This document shows positions 1 through 10,201 of a DNA stretch of 63,113 nt, piece by piece. The notes under the pieces were generated by a model that saw only the letters and a list, made by a program, of their open reading frames with translations, made no database searches and had not been told where the DNA came from. Each line of letters opens with the position of its first letter. The stretch's first letter is position 1. The DNA lies in assembly GCF_902506575.1 (NCBI RefSeq), contig NZ_LR732544.1, positions 4,306,927 through 4,370,039 of the forward strand, given 5' to 3'. This stretch comes from Streptomyces mexicanus. Its GTDB lineage: Bacteria > Actinomycetota > Actinomycetes > Streptomycetales > Streptomycetaceae. The translations under genes and the position numbers were made by a program.

Positions 1-51
1 ACATCGCAGCGGGGGGGGTCGTCGGCGGCGTCAGATGTGTATAAGAGGCGG
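1..51 (+). other. Illumina Nextera adapter remnant at the sequence end (not genomic)
   Basis: Positions 19-51 match the 33-base Nextera Read 1 transposase adapter at 30 of 33 bases. The mosaic-end core agatgtgtataagag (33-47) is exact. The three mismatches (27, 48, 50) are all A-to-G. The eight bases before it (11-18) are all G, where a sample index would lie. This is library sequence left on a contig end. Genomic sequence begins at about base 52. The adapter sequence is from general knowledge; the match was made by eye. Confidence 0.93.
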
Positions 52-62
52 GGCCGGGAGGG

Positions 63-917
<855 letters not shown>

Positions 918-982
918 GGGATCTCCGTAAGTGGGGGCGTGTGGTCCGACACCGACCCTAAAGGAAGCGCTAACCAGAAGAA

Positions 983-1007
983 AGTACCCACCTTGAAGTA
1001 AGGTACT
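983..1007. promoter_or_regulatory. Inverted repeat in the divergent promoter, likely HxlR operator
   Basis: AGTACC (983-988) and GGTACT (1002-1007) form a perfect 6-bp inverted repeat with a 13-base spacer, ending 3 bases before the regulator's ATG. HxlR dimers bind such dyads between divergent genes, so autoregulation and control of the reductase are likely. The repeat is seen; its binding by this regulator is inferred. Confidence 0.6.
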
Positions 1008-1010
1008 GGC

Positions 1011-1400
1011 ATGGCGGTGAGTGACGGAACGCGTGACGGCCAGGCCCTGTGCCCCCACCGGCTCGTCCTGGAGCACGTCACCAGCCGCTGGGGCGTGCTG
1101 GTGCTGATCCGGCTCCTGGAGCGGCCGCACCGTTTCGGCGAACTGCGCCGGGCGATCGGCCGCGTCAGCGAGAAGATGCTGACGCAGACGCTCCAGACCC
1201 TGGAGCGCGACGGCCTCGTCCACCGGGACGCACAGCCCGTCATCCCGCCGCGCGTCGACTACTCCCTGACCGGGCTGGGCCGCGAGGCCGCGGAGCAGGT
1301 GCGGGCACTGGCGCAATGGACCGAGCGGCGCATGGACGCCGTGCTCGACGCCCGGCGCGCATACGACGAGGCCCGGGAAGCACGTTCCCGGGCCTCGTGA
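1011..1400 (+). CDS. HxlR-family winged-helix transcriptional regulator
   Basis: A 129-residue protein with the family layout: CP near residue 15, then SRWGVLVLIRLL, RFGELRRAIG, the recognition-helix region VSEKMLTQTLQTLERDGLVHR, PPRVDYSLTGLG, and a terminal helix with W. HxlR proteins are dimeric repressors or activators answering quinones, aldehydes or oxidants; some use the N-terminal Cys (here C14 in ALCPHR). It is divergent from the QorB-like gene, probably its target. The ATG at 1011 directly follows the operator-like dyad and no Shine-Dalgarno is visible, so the mRNA may be leaderless. The 3' end of the gene contains a strong hairpin. Confidence 0.9.
   Translation: MAVSDGTRDGQALCPHRLVLEHVTSRWGVLVLIRLLERPHRFGELRRAIGRVSEKMLTQTLQTLERDGLVHRDAQPVIPPRVDYSLTGLGREAAEQVRALAQWTERRMDAVLDARRAYDEAREARSRAS
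1368..1396. terminator. Bidirectional terminator overlapping the end of the HxlR gene
   Basis: GAGGCCCGGGAA and TTCCCGGGCCTC form a perfect 12-bp stem with a 5-base loop (GCACG). It lies inside the last codons of the regulator and between two convergent genes (HxlR and korB), so it can serve both strands. There is no U-tract, as is usual in Streptomyces. Confidence 0.75.
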
Positions 1401-1472
1401 GCGGACGTCGCGTCGCCGGAAGGCGGTGGACCCCGCCGGACGTCGGTCGGACGTCTGTGAACGTCGGCGGAC

Positions 1473-2544
<1,072 letters not shown>

Positions 2545-2552
<8 letters not shown>

Positions 2553-4473
2553 CGATGGCCTCCTTGAGAGCGGTGGCGAGCTGTTCGGCCTTGAACGGCA
2601 TGCCGTTGACCTGGTTGTAGGAGTGGGCGTCCACCAGGTACCTGGCCCGGACGAGGGTGGCGAGCTGGCCCAGGTTCATCTCCGGGATCACCACGCGCTC
2701 GTACCGCTCGAGCACCGCCCCCAGGTTCTTCGGGAAGGGATTGAGGTGGCGCAGGTGCGCCTGCGCGATGGGCCGGCCCTCCTCGCGCAGCCGGCGCACG
2801 GCCGCCGTGATCGGCCCGTACGTCGAGCCCCAGCCCAGCACGAGCGTGCGCGCCTGGTCCGGGTCGTCGACCTCGACGTCCGCGATCTCGATGCCGTCGA
2901 CCTTGGCCTGGCGGGTGCGGACCATGAAGTCGTGGTTGGCCGGGTCGTAGGAGATGTTGCCCGTGCCGTCCTGCTTCTCGATGCCGCCGATGCGGTGCTC
3001 CAGGCCCGGCGTGCCCGGCACCGCCCACGGCCGGGCCAGGGTCTGCGGGTCGCGCTTGTACGGCCAGAAGACCTCCGTGCCGTCGGCGAGGGTGTGGTTG
3101 GGGCCCTGCGCGAACCGCACCCTGAGGTCGGGCAGCTCCTCCAGCTCGGGGATGCGCCACGGCTCGGAGCCGTTGGCCAGGTAGCCGTCGGACAGCAGGA
3201 ACACCGGCGTGCGGTAGGTCAGCGCGATCCGGGCCGCGTCCAGGGCGGCGTCGAAGCAGTCCGCCGGGGTGCGCGGGGCGACCACCGGGACCGGGGCCTC
3301 GCCGTTGCGGCCGTACATCGCCTGCAGCAGGTCCGCCTGCTCCGTCTTGGTCGGCAGGCCGGTCGACGGGCCGCCGCGCTGGATGTCCACGATCACCAGC
3401 GGCAGCTCCAGGGCCACGGCCAGGCCGATCGTCTCGCTCTTGAGCGCCACGCCCGGACCGGACGTCGTGGTCACCGCCAGCGAGCCGCCGAAGGCCGCAC
3501 CCAGCGCGGCCCCGATGCCCGCGATCTCGTCCTCGGCCTGGAAGGTCCGCACGCCGAAGTTCTTGTGCCGGCTCAGCTCGTGCAGGATGTCCGAGGCCGG
3601 GGTGATCGGGTACGAGCCCAGGAACAGCGGCAGGTCCGCCTGGTGCGAGGCGGCGATCAGACCGTAGGCCAGGGCGAGGTTGCCGGAGATGTTGCGGTAG
3701 GTGCCGACGGGGAACGCCTTGGCCGCCGGGGCGACCTCGTAGGAGACCGCGAAGTCCTCCGTGGTCTCGCCGAAGTTCCAGCCCGCCCGGAACGCGGCGA
3801 TGTTCGCCGCCATGATCTCCGGCTTCTTGGCGAACTTGGTCTTCAGGAACTTCTCGGTGCCCTCGGTCGGCCGGTGGTACATCCAGCTCAGCAGGCCCAG
3901 CGCGAACATGTTCTTGCTGCGCTCGGCCTCCTTGCGGGACAGGTCGAAGTCCTTCAGCGCCTCCACCGTCAGCGTGGTCAGCGGCACCGGGTGCAGGGTG
4001 TAGCCGTCGAGCGAGCCGTCCTCCAGCGGGGAGGCGTCGTAGCCCACCTTCTGCATCGCGCGCTTGGTGAACTCGTCGGTGTCGACGATGATCTCCGCGC
4101 CGCGCGGCAGGTCGCCGATGTTCGCCTTCAGGGCGGCCGGGTTCATCGCCACCAGCACGTTCGGCGCGTCGCCCGGGGTGAGGATGTCGTGGTCCGCGAA
4201 GTGCAGCTGGAAGGAGGACACGCCCGGCAGGGTGCCTGCGGGGGCGCGGATCTCGGCCGGGAAGTTCGGCAGCGTCGACAGGTCGTTGCCGAACGACGCG
4301 GTCTCGGAGGTGAAACGGTCGCCGGTGAGCTGCATACCGTCACCCGAGTCACCCGCGAACCGGATGATCACCCGGTCCAGACGGCGGACGTCCTTCGTCC
4401 CGGCCGCCCTGCGCTGCTCTCCTACGACGGCTCCGTCGGCCTGCTCCGCTGGACTGCTGACCTGGCTGGTCAC
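2545..4473 (-). CDS. korA: 2-oxoacid (2-oxoglutarate):ferredoxin oxidoreductase, alpha/gamma fusion subunit
   Basis: A 642-residue fusion of the gamma domain (about 30-220, beginning RVIIRFAGDSGDGMQLTG) and the alpha pyrimidine-binding domain (about 250-480, with GSYPITPASDILHEL and the conserved AEDEIAGIGAALGA). A C-terminal domain II follows (GWGSTYGPITAA). This matches actinobacterial KorA in order and length. It is the first gene of a two-gene operon; a strong Shine-Dalgarno (AGGAGG) lies about 5 bases before the ATG. It belongs to the oxygen-tolerant class used by aerobic actinobacteria, which can act alongside or instead of 2-oxoglutarate dehydrogenase. Confidence 0.93.
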
Positions 4474-4845
4474 TGAACTGGACCTCCTTCGAGGCGGCTG
4501 TGGGGGAGCGGCCTTCGCGGAAGACCCTTCCCGGAATCAACCCTACGACCGTCAGGTTCGCCTTCCCTGCGTGGTTCGCATACTGGACGCACCCGTGAGA
4601 CGGCCCGGTGTCCTGCTGTGTCGCCCTGCTCTGTCACGCCGTGCCGGCTCCTGCGCACCTCCGCGCGCCGGCCTCCGCGCCTTCGCGCGTCCGGCCCTGC
4701 GCGCCTTGCCGCCTCCGGCCCCGCGCACCTCCTTGCGTCCGGTCCCTCGCTCCTCGGTCGGCTCCTCCGCCGGGAGTCTGGACACGTGGCCTCGCCTCCC
4801 GCCCGCGATCGGCTCGAGGCGGGCTTACTGACTCAGTGTCAACGA
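4474..4845. other. Intergenic region upstream of korA: korA leader and GC-rich low-complexity sequence
   Basis: The 372 bases between the korA start and the end of the response-regulator gene contain the korA Shine-Dalgarno (4484-4492 on the minus strand). At about 4620-4770 there is pyrimidine-rich sequence built from short imperfect repeats of the form ctccgcgc/cttgc. Short open frames here are Arg/Pro-rich and look like compositional artefacts. I see no convincing gene, and no sigma-factor promoter that I would trust. Confidence 0.5.
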
Positions 4846-5505
4846 TCAGGAGTTCAGATAAGTGAGGACGGCCAGAACACGCCGGTGATCCCCGTCACTC
4901 TGTGACAGGCCGAGCTTCAGGAAGATGTTGCTGACGTGCTTCTCCACCGCGCCGTCGCTCACCACCAGCTGCCGAGCGATGGCCGAGTTCGTCCGGCCCT
5001 CGGCCATCAGCCCCAGCACCTCGCGCTCGCGCGGGGTCAGGGCCGCCAGCACGTCCTGCTTGCGGCTGCGCCCGAGCAGCTGGGCGACCACCTCCGGGTC
5101 CAGCGCCGTACCGCCCTGCGCCACCCGCACCACCGCGTCCACGAACTCCCTGACCTCGGCCACGCGGTCCTTGAGCAGATAGCCGACCCCGCGGCTGGAG
5201 CCGGCCAGCAGCTCGGTGGCGTACCGCTCCTCCACGTACTGCGACAGCACCAGCACGCCGAGGTCCGGGTGGTCCTTGCGCAGCCGCACCGCCGCCCGCA
5301 CCCCCTCGTCGGTGTGCGTCGGCGGCATCCGTACGTCCGCCACCACGACGTCGGGCAGCTGTCCCTCGTCGTGCAGCTCGGTGATGGTCTTGATCAGCGC
5401 CTCGGCGTCGCCGACACCCGCCACCACCTCGTGCCCGCGGTCGGTCAGCAGCCTGGTCAGGCCCTCTCTGAGCAGCACCGAATCCTCGGCGATGACCACC
5501 CGCAC
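4846..5505 (-). CDS. NarL/LuxR-family two-component response regulator
   Basis: A 219-residue regulator. The receiver domain (1-125) starts MRVVIAEDSVLLREGL, with phosphoacceptor D57 in VVVADVRMP and K in YLLKDRV. The LuxR-type HTH (about 150-210) contains LTPREREVLGLMAEGRTNSA and DGAVEKHVSNIFLKLG. The frame is open far upstream, but homology begins at the GTG at 5503-5505, which has GGAGG 5 bases upstream. Two sensor-kinase genes lie immediately upstream on the same strand, and nuo genes diverge beyond them. Regulation of the nearby korBA or nuo genes is a reasonable guess, not shown by the sequence. Confidence 0.92.
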   Translation of the reverse strand: MRVVIAEDSVLLREGLTRLLTDRGHEVVAGVGDAEALIKTITELHDEGQLPDVVVADVRMPPTHTDEGVRAAVRLRKDHPDLGVLVLSQYVEERYATELLAGSSRGVGYLLKDRVAEVREFVDAVVRVAQGGTALDPEVVAQLLGRSRKQDVLAALTPREREVLGLMAEGRTNSAIARQLVVSDGAVEKHVSNIFLKLGLSQSDGDHRRVLAVLTYLNS

Positions 5506-5831
5506 CCTGTCCTCCACGATCCTCGGCCCCCCACAGCCTCGCTGCCTCGCTTCCACGGCCGCCGGTGTCCCGACGGCCCTCGGCCGCCGGTGTGACGACG
5601 GCTCCCGGCTGTCGGTGTCGCAACGGCCGCCGGCCCGTCGGTGTGCCGACGGCCCTCGGCCGTCGGTATGACAACGACGACGTGGTCCAGCATTCCAGCA
5701 TTCGGACCGCGGCGCGCCGCGCCGGGCGAAGCACGGGGGCTCATCGGGGGGCGCTTTCCACACGTTTCGGCCCGCGGGCCGCGGCCGTGCAAGCCGCGGC
5801 CCGCAGGCCGCCGTCGGTCGACTGCGCGCGC
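5506..5831. repeat. Non-coding GC-rich tandem repeats between kinase and response regulator
   Basis: This 326-base gap contains about five imperfect copies (roughly 5557-5685) of a ~25-base unit close to ccgtcggtgtgncgacggcc. They vary too much, and sit in too many frames, to be coding. The rest shows no gene or clear promoter. The kinase and regulator are on the same strand, so they may still be co-transcribed through the repeats. Confidence 0.6.
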
Positions 5832-7346
5832 TCAGCGCCGCCAGGGCAGTTCCGCCGTCACCCGGGTGGGGCCCCCGGCCGGCGAGTCGACCACCAGGAT
5901 CCCGTCCACCGCGTCCAGCCGCTCGGCCAGGCCCGCCAGGCCCGACCCGGCGGACACCGCGGCGCCCCCGACCCCGTCGTCCGTGACCTGCAGCATCAGC
6001 CGGTCCTCGGACCGCCACACGTCCACGGACGCCGACCGGGCACGGCTGTGCTTGCTGATGTTCTGCAGCAGCTCGGACACCGTGAAGTAGGCGATGCCCT
6101 CGATGGCCGCGGCGGGCCGCTCCGCCAGGTCCACGTCCACCTGCACCGGCACGGTGCAGCGCGAGGCCACCGCGGACAGCGCCGCGTCCAGGCCGCGGTC
6201 GGTCAGGACGGCCGGATGGATGCCGCGGGCCAGGTCCCGCAGCTCCTGCAGCGCGGTCTTCACCTCGCCGTGCGCCTCGTCCACCATGCGCGCCGCCGCC
6301 TCGGGGTCCTGGGCCAGCTTCTCCTTCGCCAGCCCCAGATCCATCGCGAGGGCCACCAGCCGGGCCTGCGCGCCGTCGTGCAGGTCGCGTTCGATGCGGC
6401 GCAGGTCGGCCGCCGCCGTGTCGACCACGACGCCCCGGTCCGACTCCAGCTCCACCACTCGCGCCGACAGCCGCGACGGCCCGAGCAGCCCGTGCACCAG
6501 CAGCCGGTCCACCGTGGTCAGCGCCCGCACGATCCACGGCGTGGCCAGCGTGAACAGCAGGCCGACCAGGGCGGTCACGGTGATCTCGAAGGGGTTGTCG
6601 AGGTAGACCCGGTGGTGGTCGTCGCCGTAGAGCTGGATGCCGCCCTGGCCCGCCCACATCGGGAAGACCCAGAACCACAGCGGGTACGTCAGCAGCGACC
6701 AGCCGGTGCTCCAGAAGGTCAGCGCGACGCAGAAGGAGAACACCGCCCAGGGGAACTGCAGCACCGCGTAGAGCAGGGCCCGCCAGGAGGCGCCGCTCTT
6801 GAGCACCGCTCCGGTCCAGGCCAGCGGGCCGCTGCCGGTGCGGGGCCGCAGCGGCTCCGGCTCGGCGACCTCCAGGCCGAGCAGTCCGCGCGCCCGGGCC
6901 CGCTCCAGCATCCCGAAGGCGCGGCAGCCCGCCAGCGCCGCCGCCAGCACCGGGATCCCCAGGAACGTCACCAGCAGGCCGGCGCCCAGCGACACCATCG
7001 TGACGGCGTACGAGAACAGCACGACGGAGATCGGCAGCCCGAGCAGCACGTACCCCAGTTCGCGCCAGCTGCGGGCCTCGAACGGGGCCCGCAGCCCGGC
7101 GGGCAGCCGGTGGCGCCGGGCGGGCGCGTAGCCGTGGCCACCGCCCGCGCCGGACCCCGGGCCGTACGGCGATCCGTGCGGTGAGCCGTACCGGGATCCG
7201 TGCGGCGACTCGTACCCGGATTCGTACGGCGACTCGTACCGGGGTCCGTACTGGGATCCGGACCGGGGTTCGTACTGGGATCCGGTCCGGGGTTCGTACC
7301 GGGGTCCGGACCGGGATCCGTACTGCGGTCCGTAGTGGGTGGTCAT
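5832..7346 (-). CDS. Membrane sensor histidine kinase (HisKA_3/NarX type), first of a paralogous pair
   Basis: A 504-residue kinase. Residues 1-75 are a Gly/Ser/Tyr/Pro/Arg-rich tail with repeated GSQYGPRYE-like units. Hydrophobic segments follow at about 95-135 and 190-290. Then come a short coiled region and a HisKA_3 domain with the phospho-His in RRIERDLHDGAQARLV. The ATPase domain has N-box SELLQNISKHS, DDGVGG and GSGLAGLAERL. From VELESDRGVVVDTAAADL onward it is nearly identical to the kinase encoded just upstream, so the two arose by duplication and may both signal to the single LuxR-type regulator downstream. The ligand is unknown. Confidence 0.9.
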   Translation of the reverse strand: MTTHYGPQYGSRSGPRYEPRTGSQYEPRSGSQYGPRYESPYESGYESPHGSRYGSPHGSPYGPGSGAGGGHGYAPARRHRLPAGLRAPFEARSWRELGYVLLGLPISVVLFSYAVTMVSLGAGLLVTFLGIPVLAAALAGCRAFGMLERARARGLLGLEVAEPEPLRPRTGSGPLAWTGAVLKSGASWRALLYAVLQFPWAVFSFCVALTFWSTGWSLLTYPLWFWVFPMWAGQGGIQLYGDDHHRVYLDNPFEITVTALVGLLFTLATPWIVRALTTVDRLLVHGLLGPSRLSARVVELESDRGVVVDTAAADLRRIERDLHDGAQARLVALAMDLGLAKEKLAQDPEAAARMVDEAHGEVKTALQELRDLARGIHPAVLTDRGLDAALSAVASRCTVPVQVDVDLAERPAAAIEGIAYFTVSELLQNISKHSRARSASVDVWRSEDRLMLQVTDDGVGGAAVSAGSGLAGLAERLDAVDGILVVDSPAGGPTRVTAELPWRR

Positions 7347-7471
7347 CGGCGTGTCCCGTTCTCCTCGTCGTGCCCGGTCCTGCGGCGTCCTGCCGTACCT
7401 TCAGCCTGCTCGGCCGCGGGCGGCCGGGCCATGGAGCGCGTCGGCGTCTTGAGCGGGGGGTTTTCCCCACC

Positions 7472-8710
7472 TCACCCGCGGTGGCCGCCCGCGCCCCCGG
7501 CCGGGGTGCCGCTCCGGTCCCGCCAGGGCAGCTCCGCCGTGACGGTCGTCGGGCCGCCCACGGGGGAGTCCAGGACGAACAGCCCGTCCACGGCGCCCAG
7601 CCGCTCCGCCAGACCGCGCATGCCCGAGCCGCCTTCCAGGCGGGCGCCGCCGCGGCCGTTGTCCCACACCTGGATCAGCAACCGGTCCTCGGACCGCCAC
7701 ACGTCCACCGTGGCCGCCGTGGCCCCGCTGTGCTTGCTGATGTTCTGCAGCAGCTCGGACACCGTGAAGTAGGCGATGCCCTCGATGGCCTCGGCCGGGC
7801 GCGTGTCCAGGTCGGCGGTCACCTTCACCGGCACCGTGCAGCGGGAGGCCACCGAGGACAGGGCCGCGTCCAGGCCGCGGTCGGTCAGGACGGCCGGATG
7901 GATGCCGCGAGCGAGGTCCCGCAGCTCCTGCAGGGCGAGCTTCACCTCGCCGTGCGCCTCCTCCACCATCGCGGCGGCGGCGTCGGGGTCCTCCAGCAGC
8001 TTCTCCTTGGCCAGGCCCAGCCCCATGGCCAGGTTGACCAGGCGGGCCTGGGCGCCGTCGTGCAGGTCGCGTTCGATGCGCCGCAGGTCGGCGGCGGCCG
8101 TGTCCACCACCACGCCCCGATCGGACTCCAGTTCGGCGATCCGGCGCTCCAGCTCGTCGGAGGGCGACAGCAGCCCCCGGGCCATCGCGCGGTCCACGTT
8201 CGACAGGCCCCGGGAGATGAACGGCAGCACCGGCCACAGCACGAACAGCGACGGCACGACGACCGTGAAGGTGAGGATGCCCCAGGGCAGCCGGATGAAG
8301 GCGTACAGCGCCGCCCGCCAGCCCACCGGGTCCTTCAGCACCATCCACAGCCGGCCGAACCCGCCCTTGGCGCGGCGCAGCGGCAGCGGACTCGGCTCCT
8401 CGACGCGCACCCCGAGCAGTGCCCGGGCCCGCGCCCGCTCCAGGCGGCCCAACAGGCGCGAGCCCAGCAGCCCGGCCGCGAGCAGGGGCAGACCCACTAC
8501 CGTGACGGTCATGCCGGCGCCGACGCTCAGCACGGTCACCACGTAGACGAACCCGAACAGCGCCACGGGCAGGTTCGCCAGCAGGTACGCGATCTCCTTC
8601 CAGGTGGACGGGGGGAAGGCGAGACGGGCCGGCGGCAACCGGTCGCGGTCGGTGTCCTCGGTGCCGGAGTCCGCCGGGCCGGCAGCAGGGATGCGTGCGG
8701 TCATGGGCAT
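7472..8710 (-). CDS. Membrane sensor histidine kinase (HisKA_3/NarX type), second of the pair
   Basis: A 412-residue kinase. It has a short hydrophilic N-terminus (1-35) and N-terminal membrane segments at about 40-85 (LANLPVALFGFVYVVTVLSV) and 130-165. The HisKA_3 His is in RRIERDLHDGAQARLV, and the ATPase domain has ELLQNISKHS and DNGRGG. It lacks the Tyr-rich tail and one membrane segment of its paralogue. The ATG at 8708-8710 is used; a second in-frame ATG lies 6 bases later. It is transcribed towards the paralogous kinase and the response regulator (125-base gap), probably as one unit. Confidence 0.9.
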   Translation of the reverse strand: MPMTARIPAAGPADSGTEDTDRDRLPPARLAFPPSTWKEIAYLLANLPVALFGFVYVVTVLSVGAGMTVTVVGLPLLAAGLLGSRLLGRLERARARALLGVRVEEPSPLPLRRAKGGFGRLWMVLKDPVGWRAALYAFIRLPWGILTFTVVVPSLFVLWPVLPFISRGLSNVDRAMARGLLSPSDELERRIAELESDRGVVVDTAAADLRRIERDLHDGAQARLVNLAMGLGLAKEKLLEDPDAAAAMVEEAHGEVKLALQELRDLARGIHPAVLTDRGLDAALSSVASRCTVPVKVTADLDTRPAEAIEGIAYFTVSELLQNISKHSGATAATVDVWRSEDRLLIQVWDNGRGGARLEGGSGMRGLAERLGAVDGLFVLDSPVGGPTTVTAELPWRDRSGTPAGGAGGHRG

Positions 8711-9161
8711 CAGCGTGCCGTGCGGCGAGCCGGGGCGCCATGAGGTCGGCCGCCCTGACGGGCGGGGGAAAACCCCACCTCGCTCCCCTGTGCGAGGCCG
8801 CTTCGCCGCCTCTGAGCGTCCGCTTCGTCCTCCGCGCGCGGCTGCTTGGTCCGCCCTGCGCGGCTGTCTCGTCCGCCTTGCCTGCGGGGCCGTTTCGTCC
8901 GCCTTGCGCGGCAGCCTCGCCTCGCATGCGGCGGCAGCCTGCCCTCGCTTGTGGCGGCAGCCTGCCCTCGCTTGGGGCGGCGGTCTCGCCTCGCTCGCGG
9001 CGACAGGGGCGTCTCACATGCGCGGCAGCCCCGTCTCACGGTGCGACGGGCCGCTTACCGTCTCTTTATCAGGGCCTAGACTCCCGTGCGTACGGAAAGT
9101 GCGTACACATCCGTACGCGCGTGCGGAAATGCGACACCATGAGGTCAGGGAGCGAGGGACG
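8711..9161. other. Divergent intergenic region upstream of nuoA, with tandem repeats
   Basis: The 451 bases separate the kinase genes (minus) from nuoA (plus). About 8800-9040 is GC-rich repeated sequence of the form gtccgccttgc / gcggcagcctcgc, including a 20-base direct repeat (near 8930-8950 and 8954-8973). It lacks a credible reading frame. The last 110 bases hold a promoter-like element and an inverted repeat, listed separately. Confidence 0.6.
9055..9118 (+). promoter_or_regulatory. Candidate nuoA promoter with downstream GCGTAC repeats
   Basis: TTACCG (9055-9060) and TAGACT (9077-9082), 16 bases apart, resemble a vegetative promoter. Just downstream, GCGTACGG (9088-9095) and CCGTACGC (9111-9118) form a perfect 8-bp inverted repeat. 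A third GCGTAC lies between them at 9101-9106. The dyad sits where a repressor would block initiation or early elongation of the nuo operon. The elements are seen; promoter use and the binding protein are inferred. Confidence 0.5.
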
Positions 9162-9578
9162 GTGCCTGAGACGTTGCCGGACACGGTGCGGGGGGCGACC
9201 GTCGTCGCGGCGGACTATTTCCACTCCTACTCGGTCGTGGGGCTGCTCGCGGTCGTGGGCGTGCTGTTCGTCGCCGTCGCCTTCGGCGCGGGCCGGCTGC
9301 TGCGCCCGGTGGTGCCCACGCCGGAGAAGCTGCTGACCTACGAGTGCGGCGTCGACCCCGTCGGCGAGGGCTGGGCCCACACCCAGGTCCGCTACTACGT
9401 CTACGCCTTCCTGTACGTGATCTTCGCAGTGGACTCGATCTTCCTCTTCCCCTGGGCGACCGTCTTCGCCGCCCCCGGCTACGGCGCGGCGACGCTGGTG
9501 GAGATGTTCGTCTTCCTCGGCTTCCTGGCCGTGGGCCTGCTGTACGCCTACAAGAAGGGAGTCCTGGCATGGACGTGA
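9162..9578 (+). CDS. nuoA: NADH-quinone oxidoreductase-like subunit A
   Basis: A 138-residue, three-helix membrane subunit of complex I. It has TM1 around [20 protein letters not shown], the conserved loop [16 protein letters not shown] with its Cys, and [21 protein letters not shown]. The GTG at 9162 places the usual AADYFHSYS sequence near the N-terminus and has GAGGGA upstream. An in-frame ATG at 9129 would add 11 residues. It opens the nuo cluster and its end overlaps nuoB by 10 bases. It belongs to the second, NADH-module-less nuo set that streptomycetes carry besides the full 14-gene one. Confidence 0.93.
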   Translation: MPETLPDTVRGATVVAADYFHSYSVVGLLAVVGVLFVAVAFGAGRLLRPVVPTPEKLLTYECGVDPVGEGWAHTQVRYYVYAFLYVIFAVDSIFLFPWATVFAAPGYGAATLVEMFVFLGFLAVGLLYAYKKGVLAWT

Positions 9579-10201
9579 ACGCCTCGACTCCGCCGGCGCC
9601 GGAGCCGGAGCCGGTGCTGCTTCCCGAACCCAAGCGCCTGGGCGCCCTGTCCCGGCTCGCCCCCGAGCCGATGAAGGTGATCCTGAACTGGGGCCGCCGC
9701 TACTCGCTGTGGGTGTTCAACTTCGGCCTCGCCTGCTGCGCGATCGAGTTCATCGCCGCGTCGATGGCCCGCCACGACTTCATCCGGCTCGGCGTCATCC
9801 CGTTCGCGCCCGGGCCGCGCCAGGCCGACCTGATGGTGGTGTCCGGCACGGTCACCGACAAGATGGCCCCGGCGGTCAAACGCCTGTACGAGCAGATGCC
9901 CGAGCCGAAGTACGTCATCTCCTTCGGCGCCTGCTCCAACTGCGGCGGCCCCTACTGGGACTCGTACTCCGTCACCAAGGGCGTCGACCAGATCATCCCG
10001 GTGGACGTCTACGTCCCCGGCTGCCCGCCCCGCCCCGAGGCGCTGCTGCAGGGCATCCTGAAACTCCAGGAGAAGATCGCGCGCGAGTCGCTGGGCGAGC
10101 GGTACGGCACGCCGCCCAGGGCGTCGGCCGGGGCGCTGCAGAGCGGGCTGGTGAAGCCGCCGGCGGCGCCCGGGGCCGCGGACGAGGGGAGTGCGCGATG
10201 A
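9569..10201 (+). CDS. nuoB: NADH-quinone oxidoreductase-like subunit B (N2 cluster subunit)
   Basis: A 210-residue peripheral-arm subunit carrying the terminal [4Fe-4S] cluster N2 that hands electrons to quinone. Ligands are visible: adjacent C56-C57 in [10 protein letters not shown] in [11 protein letters not shown], and C in [15 protein letters not shown] Pro-rich N-terminal tail (about 25 residues) and an Ala/Pro-rich C-terminal tail flank the conserved core. The ATG overlaps the nuoA end, and its own stop overlaps nuoC in an ATGA junction. In complex I it packs against NuoD, whose gene is not visible in this cluster. Confidence 0.94.
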   Translation: MDVNASTPPAPEPEPVLLPEPKRLGALSRLAPEPMKVILNWGRRYSLWVFNFGLACCAIEFIAASMARHDFIRLGVIPFAPGPRQADLMVVSGTVTDKMAPAVKRLYEQMPEPKYVISFGACSNCGGPYWDSYSVTKGVDQIIPVDVYVPGCPPRPEALLQGILKLQEKIARESLGERYGTPPRASAGALQSGLVKPPAAPGAADEGSAR

